NCBI GenBank assembly: GCA_024138025.1 | Contig: JAMXBD010000209.1 | Location: forward strand, 1,359,021 to 1,423,020 | DNA: 64,000 nt | Direction: 5' to 3' | DNA from: Combretum micranthum | Lineage: Eukaryota; Streptophyta; Magnoliopsida; Myrtales; Combretaceae | Part shown: positions 12,594 through 24,921 of the stretch, in pieces | Layout of the letters: every line of letters starts with the position of its first letter | Numbering within the stretch: the stretch's first letter is position 1 | Position numbers and translations under genes: made by a program | The notes under the pieces: model-generated | Database searches by the model: none | What the model saw: the letters and a program-made list of their open reading frames with translations, nothing else | Told to the model about the DNA's origin: nothing

Positions 12594-15500
12594 GTTTGTC
12601 TTCTTCTGCTTTGCAGTTGATTTTTTTTTTTTAATCATGTCATGTCAAATTGTTGTCTGTTGGTGTAAAGGGTGTTGTGCTTATTTTTAATTTTTTAACA
12701 ATAATAATTATTTATAAATATACTTGTTTTGGTGGTTAGAAATAAGAATGTAAGCTCATTGACTTGGATTTAATTCATTATAAAATTTGAAACTGAAATT
12801 TGATCTGAAGTACTATTTAACAAGTACTCATTTCGACTAAATTTGATTAGTTTTGTTATTTAAATTTTTTTTACACTTTTTTAATTAAATTTATATTGAA
12901 GTACAAAGTAAATTTAGTTATGATTAAACTAGATATAAATATGTATAGGTAAAATTAGATGGAGCTTATTATAAATGAGCCAACTAAATCATAAAGTTAT
13001 ATGGGTAACTTAGCTGATCTTGCTCTTGGACATTGGAATAAAATTTGAATATAGGGGTAAGGTTAACTTAAATAGCTTGTAAATTGGTTTGATTTATTTA
13101 TTAATAAATATATTTTGTGATATATATATTGGAAACCTGGTACTTAAACTGAGAAAATTACATTAGTATAATGTAATTGGCATATTATGGATAATTACAT
13201 ATTAAAACTTATTTTTGTATCTATGTAAATTTTAAATTTTGTTATGTAACTGGGAGTAGAAATATTAAAAAATTCATGTACAATTGTGTACAGATACGTA
13301 TGTGTATTTGCAGATAACAACATAATTATTTTTTTGGCCAAAATAACATAATTATTATATATATGTACATAAATTCAATGCTATAGCTCTTTTTGGAGTG
13401 AAAGTAAGTGGACAGTGGGCCACCGACAGCTTTTTACATATAAAAGTTTAAAAGATTGATATTTTGAGATACTATTATTGATTGCACTATAGTTTCAAAT
13501 TTTTAATTTAATTTCTTTTCAAATAGATAATAATATTATAATTAAGTGGGAGGGACTTACCTTTTATTAATTAACAAGGCTGCACCTACATGCTAGCTAA
13601 CTTTTTCTATTTTTTTTTTCCGGTTGTTCAAACTTTAAAATCTAGTTTGTACACATTTTTAAATCTATCTTTCTCTTTTCCGTGATAATTACATAAAGAT
13701 AAAACACTTTTTTCGGTTCCTTTGATGTTTATTAGAACATTCAGATCCAGAATTCTTACTATGGGTTTATAGATTAAGTTATTATGTAAAAATAAAGGGG
13801 ATTGTTAAAAAAACTTAAAAAGAAATAAAGAAGAGGGGTCTTTATATATTGACGAGATATATAATTATATTAAAATAAATAAATAAAGCCTAGAGTGCTG
13901 GATTGGCTCCAAGGACTGACCTAGCTACAGCAACAATTTGACTTGTGCAATTTCCAAAGTGAAGACCTAGACGGTACTTTGTACCAGGGAAATATTTTTT
14001 TGTTTTTGACATTTTGAATGGAGAGCCATAGGCATCGAATATACAAGCGGTCAATTCTTAGTAATCAACGTTAATGTACTTGTTAAGTTAATTATATTCA
14101 CCAAATCACCACCTATATATAGAAGTTTATATTTGGTGGAGACAATTAATATGCATGTTCTAATGGTAAAATTTTCAAACTTATAATAGGTCCCTCATGG
14201 TCCACATGACATGTTTGAATCTTTCATTTACCAAAAAAAAAATATGAAAAATGCGAGCAAATGGAGGTTTAACACGTCGAAAAGATTCATTTACTGTTTT
14301 ACTGTTTGTTTTAAACATATTAGAAAAAAATAGAGATACCATATGAACTTTCGAACTTTGTATTTTTTGTGTTTCTAAAGATACTAATTTGAGTAAAAAA
14401 ATAAAAATAAAGATATCAAAAATGCAAAATTTAAAAGCTTATCAACTAATTTATTCAAATTACAAAATAGAAACACTTTCATTACTTTTTTTTTCCAACA
14501 TAGTAGTATTTGTGTGCTACTCATTTTGATATGGTCTATTATGCTCAGCAAATCTTTTTTATTATCTACTAAAATAACCATCAAATTTCATATAATAAAA
14601 TTTTAAAAGTTAGATGGTGAAATAAATTATCAAAATCTATATTATTAAAACAAAAGCACCTGCTTTTGTGTCTTTAGTGTAAATATTTTTTGTATCTTTG
14701 AAATTATGAAATTAAATAGGGTTTTATAAAATTAAATATGGGTTGAACAGACATAGTCTTTTCCTTTTTCTAGTATATGTGTGTAAAATATTTTTTTATT
14801 CTTAAAATTATGAAATTAAATAGGGTTTGAATGGAATTAAATAGGGGTTGAATAGTCATAGTTTTTTTCCTTTTTTAGCCTAAGCAAGTATTTTTATATA
14901 CCGATCTAGTAGGTGCTTTTAGTATAAATACTTTTGGTGTAAATGTTTTTAATATTATAACTGTATGGTAGTTACCCAACATGAAAATGTTACCGGTGGA
15001 AAATACAATTATAATTATGATTTATAATTAATTCTCTAATTTTAAGATTAATTAAGATTATCCTCTTTTAACCTGTTAAAACAATATATCTATTTAATTT
15101 ATATATATTGGGTTGTTTTATTTGCATAGCAACGCGAGTGCATCGTCTGCTTATGTATATTACAAGTGATGATTATTTATTTATTTACTTATTTGTTTTA
15201 TGACTTGCTTGCAAATATTGGGCGTATATTGGATATATACTATGGGAAGAAGGTGCCAATTCTTTGGGTTCTTCCCCATGTGCATAACCCCATTTATGAT
15301 CCACGTCTCTGCCATTAAAAGTCTTCTTGTCTTCATGTAAAATTTCCCAGAAACAGACAACTATGTCCTTGTCTTTTCTCGTTTGATCCCTTATGAACAT
15401 CCAACACACCATTTTAGCTACTTAAAGCTACTCTAATTTATTTGTTTTTTAATTTTCCAACTGTCGAGAACAGTCAACCCCCATGCTATTCCCTAACAAG

Positions 15501-17556
15501 GACAATACATGAAAGAGTATTTCAACCCGTATCCAAATTTATTAGCTTAAACTTTTAGATGAAAACACTAATATATCTAATAAAAAATCTAAGAAGATGT
15601 CAAACTATTTAAATTAATCATTTCTGCATTATGGGTTACAAATAAAAAAAAAAATGTAATAGGAAATTTTGCAACAAAATTTTCAGGATATGTCCAATGA
15701 TGACCTTGAAACATTGAAGAAATTACAAGTAGAACAAGAAGAGGAGGAGCAATTCAGTCCAGTGTCCGTGTTAGAACCCCATTCGAGGACGACGACGAAG
15801 AGGCGGACGATGGCCGGGACGATAGAGACGGGGCCGTGGATGGATTCAACTACAAAACAAGTTACGCAATTGTTCAAAGTAAGTACCAATATTAGGCATC
15901 TCTTGTTGGTCGTTTTCAAGTTATTTTGGTATCTTATTTTATAGTTTTCAAGCATATTATTTATTAAAAATAAATATAGATGAAAAACTTATGAACATAT
16001 CAAACTAACTACAGATCAAACACGAACGAAGAGGACAATCCAAACCTACCCATATTTACCTACCAGGAGACATGACCACACATGAGCAGTCCAATGTCGT
16101 ACCGTATATGGTTACTATGTTGGTTGTGTGGTCGTTTTCGAAACCCCTGTACGCAAGTAATAATCAGCTTTCACAATTGAATTGTTCTTTTCGAAAGAAT
16201 TGAAAGGTCATTTTCTAGTGATTGAGTTGATTTTGAGCGAGAGTATCTGTGTGGGAACCACAAATAGATTGTCTTGGCTAAGTGGACGATGATCAACCTA
16301 CAGCAATAATACTTTAGAACTCATACGTATGTGAAAAAAGGCTGTCGTAAAATTGGCTTCACCTGTCTAGGGAAAGGACTGTCCTCTTAGTTATGGTCGT
16401 GTATGTCTGATCAAGGGGTAGGCGTATTATTGTATTTTTGGCAGCCCGTGGCAATAGAGTATAGTTTTTATAAAGTTATTCCCATGAAATCTTTTACATT
16501 AGGTTTGGCCAATGCCATATATTAAGGTTCAAAACATTCATACCCTTTTCATTTGCTAGTAATACAAACTAATTTTGCTGGCAATCTCATTATTGAATCG
16601 GGATGACATCAACTCGTAACAATTAAACAGCTTGGTTTTTTGAATTTTGGCACTAAAAAAGGGCTTCAGTGCATATAACATACACATGTTTAGTAATTAT
16701 ATTCTAAAAAAATGAATGGTAGTTACTTTAAAAACTGATTTATGACAGTGATGACATATTGGCAGCAACTTGGTTTTTTGGCCAGGAAATTATTTGGTCT
16801 CCTGCTTTCATAATTTTTCTAAGACCCACCATTCTGAGAAGAGTTTGTTTGTTCTTGTTGTTCTCATTTGCTTTTAATGTGCTTAGACCAAAAGTGCAGT
16901 TATCTGCTCTATAGCATACCTTTTGAAATTTCTAATCAGATGGGAAGAAAGCTTAAATAAATTCAGTCCCAATAAATCGGGTCCATCTGTTGTTGCTTAC
17001 TAAACGGCATAGTTTCCAGCTTCTCATGTAAATCGTTTGTTTGATATTTTCAGGAGCCAAAGAGAATCTATTGCGGAAGCTTTCTAGATTCGAGAAGTTG
17101 GCAGAACTTGACCCTGTTGAGCTTGAGAAAAGAATGCTGGAAGATGAAGACGATGACAATATCGGTTTGATTGAAGAGGAAGTTGAAAAACACGAAACTA
17201 ATAACATGGACAGATTAGTTAAAGAGATCCTTAACTCAAGCCACTATCATTTGAATAAAATCCCCAATGGCATGGTGAGATTAGTAGCGGATTTGATTAA
17301 AGAAGAAGGTGATGATCAGAGAATCCGCGAAGGAGAAACACTGGTGAGGAGAAGGGTATGCAAGAGATTGGAAGCATGGAAGGAAGTGGACAGTAACACC
17401 ATTGACATGATGGTGGAAGAAGATTTCAGAAGAGAGATTAAAGAGTGGGAGAAAAATCAGGACCAAGTGGGAGAGACAGCTAAGGAAATTGAGGTTGCCA
17501 TATTTGGAACATTGGTTGAGGAAATGTCTCAAGAATTATTAGTTTCTTTAGCATAG
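11802..17556 (+). CDS. DUF4378/TRM-like protein gene, three exons, frame broken by apparent base deletions
   Basis: This is a plant-specific gene whose protein resembles uncharacterised DUF4378 proteins of the TRM (TON1-recruiting motif) class, which are linked to the cortical microtubule machinery; that role is family knowledge, not shown here. Visible blocks are an N-terminal KEDQEPFLLETYIANKR, then HIPAKTSALLLEAALRI, FGSLLKRLTNR, EEIRLCSDNEFCGSPFRF, EQFSPVSVL, an acidic stretch, SRFEKLAELDPVELEKRMLE, and a C-terminal IDMMVEEDFRREIKEWE with IEVAIFGTLVEEM. The blocks fall in different frames: shifts lie near 12154 and 12404 in exon 1 and near 15779 in exon 2, each explained by one missing base. 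The exon 1 to exon 2 phase also does not match, so a small exon or a further error is possible. Introns are 12594-15686 and 15879-17053. Either of two adjacent ATGs (11802, 11805) could start it; the second has the better context (ATGGCG). Confidence 0.6.
12594..15686 (+). other. Intron 1 of the TRM-like gene
   Basis: This is AT-rich noncoding DNA between donor GTTTGTC and acceptor TTTTCAG. It contains the Helitron/MITE-like segment at 14636-14945. Because the flanking exon phases disagree, a short unrecognised exon could lie inside; I did not identify one. Confidence 0.5.
14636..14945. repeat. Helitron-like or MITE-like element within intron 1
   Basis: The left end reads TCTATATTATTAAAAC, which resembles plant Helitron 5' ends, preceded by A. 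A CTAG followed by T occurs at 14906-14910, as expected for a Helitron 3' end. AAAAGCACCT near the left is also mirrored by AGGTGCTTTT near the right, which favours a terminal-inverted-repeat element instead. Inside, a segment containing ATGAAATTAAATAGGGTTT is repeated with a period of about 115 bp. No 3' hairpin was evident, so the class is uncertain. Confidence 0.3.
15687..15878 (+). CDS. TRM-like gene, exon 2
   Basis: The exon lies between acceptor TTTTCAG and donor CAAA/GTAAGTAC. It opens DMSNDDLETLKKLQ and continues to EQFSPVSVLEP. From about 15779 the adjacent frame carries an acidic stretch (PFEDDDEEADDG) and then GFNYKTSYAIVQ. One C missing from a run of C (CCCC for CCCCC) explains the change. 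The final A joins GA of exon 3 to give R, so this splice junction is in phase. Confidence 0.6.
15879..17053 (+). other. Intron 2 of the TRM-like gene
   Basis: It has a strong donor (GTAAGTAC) and acceptor (GATATTTTCAG), and the phases of the flanking exons agree. No embedded repeat or gene was recognised. Confidence 0.6.
17054..17556 (+). CDS. TRM-like gene, exon 3 (C-terminal part)
   Basis: The exon is an intact frame from AKENLLRKLSRFEKLAELD to the TAG at 17554. It holds the most conserved C-terminal blocks of the protein, including VELEKRMLE, IDMMVEEDFRREI and AIFGTLVEEM. It is acidic and charged, with likely helical stretches. No frameshift is seen in this exon. Confidence 0.7.
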
Positions 17557-17789
17557 AGATCTTATGACGATTATCCTCCTAAATTATGATCTCGCAACTT
17601 AGGTTGGGTCCCTCTTGTAGAAAGCCTTTTCTCTGACCTTTTTCTCATACGTTTTGTATAATTAAAGCTTCTTGATTATCAACTATTAGTACAGCTTTGA
17701 CATTAGATTAGCGTTTTTTTTTTAGCAATAAGTGATAGAAGAATATTGAAGTTACACGAGACTACTAATGTTAGGAGTTAGCGATATGA

Positions 17790-18058
17790 TAAATGTCATA
17801 TTTGGTATTTGAATTTTACTAAAATGGATAATTGACTACCTGAAATTTAAAAGTATTAATTTGTTATCTAATAACTTTTTAAATTCATTTATAGTGCTTA
17901 AATGAGATAGTTAATTAAAAAATTAAGTAAAGTTTATATAACTAATTGAAAAGTTCTTTCGGTTAAATGCAAAAGTGGGAAAATTTTAGGTAGTAAATCA
18001 ATACTTTAGGTAGTTAATTACACAAATTGATCAAATTGAGATATCAAGTGTCACATTC
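17790..18058. repeat. MITE-like palindromic repeat downstream of the TRM-like gene
   Basis: The left arm (with AATTGACTACCTGAAATT and AGTATTAATTTGTTATCTAA) is mirrored by the right arm (TTAGGTAGTAAATCAATACT then TTTAGGTAGTTAATTA). The imperfect inverted repeats are roughly 80 bp long around a short AT-rich centre. The centre (TTAAATGAGATAGTTAATT) recurs in the repeat near 42400-42625. No transposase is present. Confidence 0.55.
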
Positions 18059-18458
18059 ACCCTTAGCAATATCATTTTATCTTGCTAAAAATGAAATTAT
18101 TTTATCTGCTTTCTATGAATGATTTTATGTTATTATTAATGATTAAAACTGGGTATTAGTTTGGATTTTTTGCTTTTTCACCATCATTAGTGCTAAAAGT
18201 TTCTAGTAACTGTCTCTTCGGATGTCTATAATAATATATCATAATATTAAGGTTTTGGTTATAAAAGATGTTTGAAAGAAATCCAAAGGTGTACTTAGAT
18301 AGAAGTATCACTCTTTTTCATGCTGTTGAACGCTTCTTGTGGACATGAGCCAAGAGAACAATTCCCGACTGTAGAGGCCTTACGTACAAGTAGATGTCGA
18401 TTTTTAATTCACATTAGCGACCATTTCTACATGAGGAAATTACAAAATGATATCTTCC

Positions 18459-18878
18459 TGTTAAGGATTAGAGAATATAAAACGGAAGTATAGACATAAA
18501 AGTGGTTTAGCTGATAATCGGCATCTACAAAAAGAAATCGTCATATATAACTTTATAGGAAATTTGACAAAATATAAAAAATTATCGGATTCATTCAGAT
18601 CCCAAAGCCAAAATAACCAAAATACCTTTCAATATTTCTTCATATATAAACTCCCACAATAAACGAAAAGAAGATAAAAGAAACAAAACTTCTCTAAAAA
18701 ATGCTTTTGATAGGATGATACATACTAAAATAAAAATCTCTCAATTTATAGAGTGTAGTTTTCTTTCTTATCCATCCAAAACAACTCTTTCTTTATCATT
18801 GTTTATTTTGGTTCCTAAAATAAAGAAGCATTCACTTTCCAAAAATAACTAGAAGAAAGGAAAGCCACATATTTAACA
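18459..18878 (-). repeat. 3' LTR of copia element A
   Basis: This LTR is 420 bp. It shares the left TGTTAAGGATTAG end and the right AAAATAACTAGA...GCCAC segment with the LTR at 22823. Relative to that copy it carries an extra segment near 18695-18750. Confidence 0.85.
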
Positions 18879-19299
18879 AATCTCCACCTTAGCTTTGTCT
18901 TTCTTTTGTGCACGAATTTTCTATGGCTTTTTTTCACAATGTCAACTATGGATGATTCATAGTACAAACACAATTATATCCATGCAGTAGTTGAACTTAG
19001 GTGTTGGAATTGACTGCGTCATCATATCAGCTGGATTATCAGATGTAACAACCTTTTTCACTAAAGTAATACCTTAAGAAATGATCTCTTATAAATGATA
19101 TTTGACATCAATATGTTTGGTCTTTTCATGATACATTTATTTTGGTCATTGTATGGCACTCTAGCTATCATAGTACACTGTTGTAGTATCTTGTTTCAAA
19201 CCCAAATTGCTTACCAAACTTCTAAGCCAGATAGATTCTTTTATTGCTTTTGCTATTGCATGTATTTACCTTATGTGGTTAATAATGCAATAGTGGATT

Positions 19300-20340
19300 G
19301 TAAAGTTGCTTTCTAACTAATTGCACTACCCCAAAGCATGAAGCCATCAAAGATTTTCTCTTATCAATGTCTCCAGCATAATTAGAGTCAACATAACTAA
19401 TAATATTATCTCTGTAATATTACTCTTTTCATAGACCAAGCCGACATTTGTAGTATCAAAGATATCGAAGTATCCATTTCACAGCTTGCCAATGCTCTTG
19501 CTAGGATACCCCGTATATCTACTAACTATTATAGCATGTCAAATATCTGGACCTATGCAAACCATAGCATATATAATGCTTCCAACTGCATAGCATAAGG
19601 ACATGACATTTGTTCCTCCTCTTCAATTGACCGTGTGACATTTTGGCTGATAGTTTGAAATGAGCTCCTAATGGAGTACTTCTTGTGAGACAAATATAAT
19701 TTGCCAATACATCAATCTCTCTGAATTTCCATCCATAAAATTTTCTTAGCACCACCTAAATCCTTCATTTCAAATTCACTACTAAGATGAGTCTTTAACT
19801 TGCTGATTTCAAACATACCTTTATAATCGATGAGCATATCATTAACATAAAGTAATAAATATACAAACTAACCATATGAGATTTTCTTATGGTATACACA
19901 ACTATCATAATCACTTCTTAAGTAGCCATGACTCAACATAAAAGTGTAAAATTGTTTATACCACTAGTGAGGAGACTACTTCAAATCATATAGTGACTTC
20001 TTAATAGACAAACATGGTCTTCTTGCTCTCAACTATAAACATTGTGGCTGTACAATAAATTTTTTAATTCAAGTTCACCATGAAGAAAGGCTATCTTAAC
20101 ATCGAGCTGTTCAAGCTCTAGAGCAAACAGTGCAACCATGACAAGTAACACTCGAATGGAGCTATGTTTCACAATAGGAGAGAATATTTCATTAAAGTCT
20201 ATTCCTTCTCTTTGATTAAAACGTTTTGCATCTAAGCGAGCTTTATAATGAGTCGCTTCAACACCAAGTGACCCTTCCTTCTTCTTTAAAACCCATTTGC
20301 AATCAATGATCTTTTGTCCTTGAGGAAGCTTCAAGTGTTC
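19300..20340 (-). pseudogene. Copia element A reverse transcriptase and RNase H relic
   Basis: The reverse transcriptase starts with KLPQGQKIIDCKWVLKKKEG (20334 downward) and includes KARLDAKRFNQREGIDFNE and LDVKIAFLHGELE. The polymerase motif reads LLYVNDMLI near 19850, so the second catalytic aspartate region is YVND rather than YVDD. RNase H follows with YVDSNYAGDIDKRKS near 19380. Stops and frameshifts are frequent, so this copy is inactive. Confidence 0.8.
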
Positions 20341-22000
20341 CTAAGTTTGATTCTTGTAAAGGGACTCTAATCCTTTATTCATAGCAAATATCTAATGTGA
20401 AGAATCATCACTTGTTATAGCCTCATCATGAAGGATCATGAGTTTCTTTTCTTGTGCAACAAATAATGCAAATGAAGCTAATTTGCATTAGCATATCTTT
20501 TAGGTGGCCTTATTTGTCTCTTTCCATCGTGTCTTGCTAAGCTATATTGTTGTAGCTCTTGTGAAATCTCCTTTTGCTCTTCTTGTTCTTCTTCGTTTTG
20601 ATCATGAATATACCGATCTAAAGTGTGTTTATGTACTTCCTTTGGTTTCTCAAATTTGAGCTCCACCTTCTTGCTAGTACTATGCTCCTGCTCTGTATTG
20701 ATAAGCTCCTTTGTCAAATGAGGCATGGATAAATCATTGAATTTAACATTTCTACTAATTAAGAATTTTCATGGCTTAGTTTTAGTACACCATAATCTAT
20801 AGCCTTTTACTCCAGATGCAACCGAGAAATATGCATTTTTGTGCCCTTTGGTTAAGTTTACCATCACTCTTATGAGCATATGCAAGACACCAAAAACTCT
20901 TAAATCAAAATAATTAACTGGAGAACTAGACCATACCTCAATAGGAATTTTTGACTCAATTGTAGTTGATGGAGATTGATTTACTAGATAACAAGCATAT
21001 TAACAGCTTCAGCCTAAATTTCCTTAGATAATCTAGCATTAGAGAGCATACAACAGGCTCTTTCTAGAAGAGTTCTATCATTACGTTCTGCTACAACAAT
21101 TTGCTGTGGTGTTTTTCATACAATATAGTGTCCAACAATACTTCATTCTCATGAAACTCATTAAATTGTCTCTCACAAAACTCTAAACCATTATTTGTTC
21201 AAAGACGCTTGATTTTCTTGCCAGTTTCATTTTCGATAAGTATTTCCACTTCTTAAAAGTGGGGAAAACATCATTCTTGTGCTTAAGAAAATATACCTAA
21301 ATTTTATTGAAAAATCATCAATGAAAGTTAACAAGTACCTAGCACCACTTTATGAATTGACAGCGCTGGCCTCGTAAATTAGAGTGAATATAGTCAACTG
21401 TGCTCTTAGTCATGTGAATAGCAGTGCAAAACTTGACTCTAGTCTTCTTCCATAGACACAATGTTCATAAAAGTCAAGTTCCCTATTTTAATATCACTTA
21501 ATAAGCTACGCTCACTCAAAATAGACATCTGGCTTCAATCATATGCTTAAACACTATGCACAAGCGAGTAGCATCCAAAAACAATATCAGGATAAGATGA
21601 TATGGCTGCAGATCTAAGAATCGTAGTGCCATAAGGCAACTAGAGACCATTAACCAAATTTCCTATTATTAGAGCATTTTTGAAACTTAGGACTCTACCT
21701 TCAGCATAATACTTACACCTTAAGAATCAAGAGTTCTTAAAGAAATTATATTTTTCTTCAAGTCTAGAATGTGTTGAACATCAATCAGGGTTCTAACAAC
21801 TCCATCATGCATCTTGATTCTAACAGTTCCAATGCCAACAACGTTACAAGACATGTTGTTTCCCATAAGGACAACACTACATCAACAGATTGATGTGTCG
21901 TAAGCCATTCTCGGTTTAGACATAATGGTAAAAGCAACTTGAATCAATGATCCATGCATCACCAAATAGACTCTGTGATACAGAAAGAACATTGCCAGCA
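20340..22000 (-). pseudogene. Copia element A integrase and protease relic
   Basis: The IN-RT linker (20478-20726) ends in ARHDGKRQIRPPKRYA, a typical copia arrangement. Degenerate integrase and upstream pre-integrase/protease sequence follows to about 22000, broken by stops. It is assigned mainly by order and by resemblance to the better preserved element B. Confidence 0.6.
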
Positions 22001-22774
22001 CCTTCAACAACACTTATAGCTCTATTTGAACTTGCATCATTTTTTCTTTAAGCTTCGGGCATTTTGCTTTCCAGTGCCCTTCTTTTTGCAGTGTCGACAT
22101 CTTCTTTTACGATATTAGATTTAGACTTAGTCTTGATCTTCTAAAAATTATTAAAGCCAAGCTTCTTTGATCTTCCTCTAATAAACAAGTCGATTGAAAA
22201 TCGCACGTCCATTATTATCATGCTCCATCTTCTCACGACTTAAAGAGAGGATTTGACCTCATCAATATCCAAACGTTTACACCCATATATTAGTGTTTCT
22301 TGCAAATGGTTTGTAAGAGGGAGGTAAAGACAAAGTAACATCATTGCTCGTTGCTCACTTAAGAATGTTTTTATATATATATATTATATATTTTTTTTCA
22401 ATTCCATGATGAGTGAAGTAAATTCGGAAATATATGATTAATAGACGTCCTTCATCATGCATAGTGTATATAGGCATTGTAATATACCAAGATGATTCGC
22501 CACATCTTTTCATGTAAAACGATTTCAACTTAGTCACAATGTTGTTACTGCTGTCTCGAAAAGAACTTCTTGTATACATATGTAATGCGTAAATGAATGG
22601 TGGAAAGAGCTTATCATCGATTATCCCATTTAGAATTGCATTGTAGTAGGTTTGTTTTTTTCCAAAAAGTGCTATTTTTAAATTTTATTGCGTCAAAACA
22701 ATCAGCATACGAACCTTCCACATGCTAAAGTTAATGCGTCCATCGAACTGTTGAATATCAAATTTCATTGCCAT
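22000..22774 (-). pseudogene. Copia element A gag relic
   Basis: The gag start is at 22774 with MAMKFDIQQFDGRINFSMWK, a typical copia gag N-terminus. The zinc knuckle near 22055-22100 reads CRHCKKKG and then needs one extra base to continue HWKAKC, so it is frameshifted. A 74-codon open remnant is at 22355-22579. Confidence 0.7.
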
Positions 22775-22822
22775 TTTTGTTTCAAGGAGTTCCTAGAACA
22801 GCATAGCAGCTTGATACTAGTT

Positions 22823-23226
22823 TGTTAAGGATTAGAGTATATAAATCGAAAATATAGATATAAAAGTGATTCAGCTTAAAGCCGAAATCTACATGCAAAG
22901 GAAACCATCATATATACATTCTATAGAAAACATGACAAGTACAAATATTATCACACTTCACTCAAATCCCAAAGCCCAAATTGACCCAAATACCTTTCAG
23001 TATGTCCTCACTTGTGTAGAAAACTCTCACAATAAATAAGAGAAGATAAAAGAAACAAAACTCTCAATTTATAAAGTATAGTTTTTTTCATATCCATCCA
23101 AAAAAGCTACGGTGAGAAAATAACTCTTTCTTTATCATTGTTTATTTTGGTTCCTAAAAAAAAAAAAAAAAAAAGAGAACTGACTTCTAAAAATAACTAG
23201 ATGAAAGGAAAGCCACGTATTTAATA
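22823..23226 (-). repeat. 5' LTR of copia element A
   Basis: This LTR is 404 bp and begins TGTTAAGGATTAG. Its inner edge abuts the primer-binding site (minus strand TAGTATCAAGC). It includes a poly-A run around 23157-23174 that its partner lacks. Confidence 0.85.
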
Positions 23227-23588
23227 CTTCCTTATCGTTGATGGAGCTTTGCAAATCATACCGAAACTCCAAAACTTTTTCTTTTTCTCTTTTTTTTAAT
23301 TTTTTTCCTTACCTTTATTGATCACAATATTTTTAAAATAGTATCATTTATTATACCTAGCAACAAATAACCTAATATATATATATATATATATAATTTG
23401 AACAATACTAAAATGACATTTATTCCTTTTTCTACTTGTTGTCCTGGCTGCAAAACCCCAAGGGGTTGTTTTTTTTTTCCCGCCACTTGGGGCTCTCTCT
23501 TCACCACTTGCTTCCCTAGTCAACATTTCAATCAAGTTCTATTTGAACTTATTTGGTCACACCAACATTCCTCACTAATTGACTGTTG

Positions 23589-24921
23589 CCAAGTGTTAAG
23601 ATGAATTATACTTAATAATTACGGGCCTAAACTTGATAAATTGGTTATTGATTTTATAGAAATCACACTGAAATGGTACTTAAGTGTATTTAAATGTCTT
23701 ATTTGAGCAAAGCTTGAATTATAGAATGGAGTTGAAGTCCTCAATAGTCAAATAACTCAACGAAATGGAAATCAAAGATCAACACGACGAGTTTAGGGGA
23801 TGAAAACATCAAATTACATCATCTGTGAAGTGAGCTGGCGGTGCAAAAATCTGAGCATCCAGCCCAGATGGTTCTGGAGATGAGGAGGAAAGTGCGCCGG
23901 CCACCTGTGGATGTGAGCTGCCGGCGCACTTGCCGGTGCACATGGGGTATTGCTCAAATAAATTTTGAGCCGCCATCCAACTTCAGAGATCACGCCAGCC
24001 CACTTCTTGTGCAAAATTCCCTCTTAGTATTTGTCTATATAGAACTATTGGATTGGGTTAGTGCATCAATTATTCCATATTCAATTAGAAGTTTAGAGAG
24101 ATTTTTGAAGGATGAGGAGCTAAACATCCCATCTAGCTAAGGGAATTGCTGCAACTTCGATTCATTAAAGATTGTGAGATCTAACTGATTTATTTATTAT
24201 GTTCTTTTCTTGAATATTCATATGCTTTCTACAATAATTGTTATTATTGATTTGTTCAATTGATATGAACCTAGATCTATTCTTTCAATTAGCAAGCAAT
24301 ATATTGTCAATTAGATAATTGGATCCGTAATTGTTCAATTGTTCTAGTGATTAGTGACAAGATAACATAGTTGATTATATAATAGATGATTGATTGTGTT
24401 ATGGAAGCATATGATCGGATTTAAATATTAAGCTATTGATTTATTTGATCTGAATTGATAGTCTCTCTTATTCTTATTGCTTTTATCAAATTAAACCCTA
24501 AGAGCTTGTTTAGGATTATTTGGTTAAAAAGAGGAATAACAAGAGCCTATTTTAGTTATCGATTCTGTATGGAGAGATAGGTTATTAGAACTTGTTGATA
24601 ACCATAATCAATTTATTTAGGTGAAGAACTATGATCCATGCATCAATGATCAATCTTATGAATTGAATTGTTAGGTTACCCTTAGTTAGAAAACCCTAAT
24701 CTTGATTACCCCAATTGATTTGTCTTTGTTTGTCTTAAATAGATTATTCATTGCTATTAAATTTCATAAACTCCCCCCAATTCTTTCTCTCTACTTGATC
24801 TTTGAATAGAAACAATATAACCAATCTCTGTGGACACGACCCTATTCATCACTATATACAAATTATTTGTAATTTGAGAGTAGGCTACATTTGTTTGTTG
24901 GATTCGACACCCACCACCAAG
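23589..24921. mobile_element. Solo LTR with target duplication CCAAG
   Basis: The LTR spans 23594 (TGTTAAGATG) to 24916 (CACCCACCA), about 1.3 kb, and is flanked by exact 5-bp repeats CCAAG at 23589-23593 and 24917-24921. A segment near the right end (AATCTCTGTGGACACGACCC) resembles the U5 end of plant gypsy LTRs. No gag or pol lies between the repeats, so this is best read as a solo LTR left by recombination. It lies between copia elements A and C. Confidence 0.75.

Larger units (their letters stand above)
18454..23231 (-). mobile_element. Ty1/copia LTR retrotransposon A with target duplication CTTCC
   Basis: The LTRs lie at 18459-18878 and 22823-23226, both with TGTTAAGGATTAG at their left end; the left copy ends in CA and the right in TA. 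The 5-bp target duplication CTTCC is exact at 18454-18458 and 23227-23231. Read on the minus strand, a degenerate initiator-tRNA-Met primer site (TAGTATCAAGC) follows the 5' LTR, and a polypurine tract (AAGGTGGAGATT) precedes the 3' LTR. The interior of about 3.9 kb keeps the order gag, protease, integrase, reverse transcriptase, RNase H, but with many stops and frameshifts. The LTRs are visibly diverged, so the insertion is old. Confidence 0.9.

Noticed and set aside
12426..12638. Minus-strand and alternate plus-strand frames over the end of TRM-like exon 1
   Set aside because: They are shadows of the serine-rich coding region whose true frame is identified by conserved blocks.
15185..15412. 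75-codon minus-strand open frame with a protein-like composition
   Set aside because: It lies inside intron 1 of the TRM-like gene, matches no family I know and has no splice or start context support.
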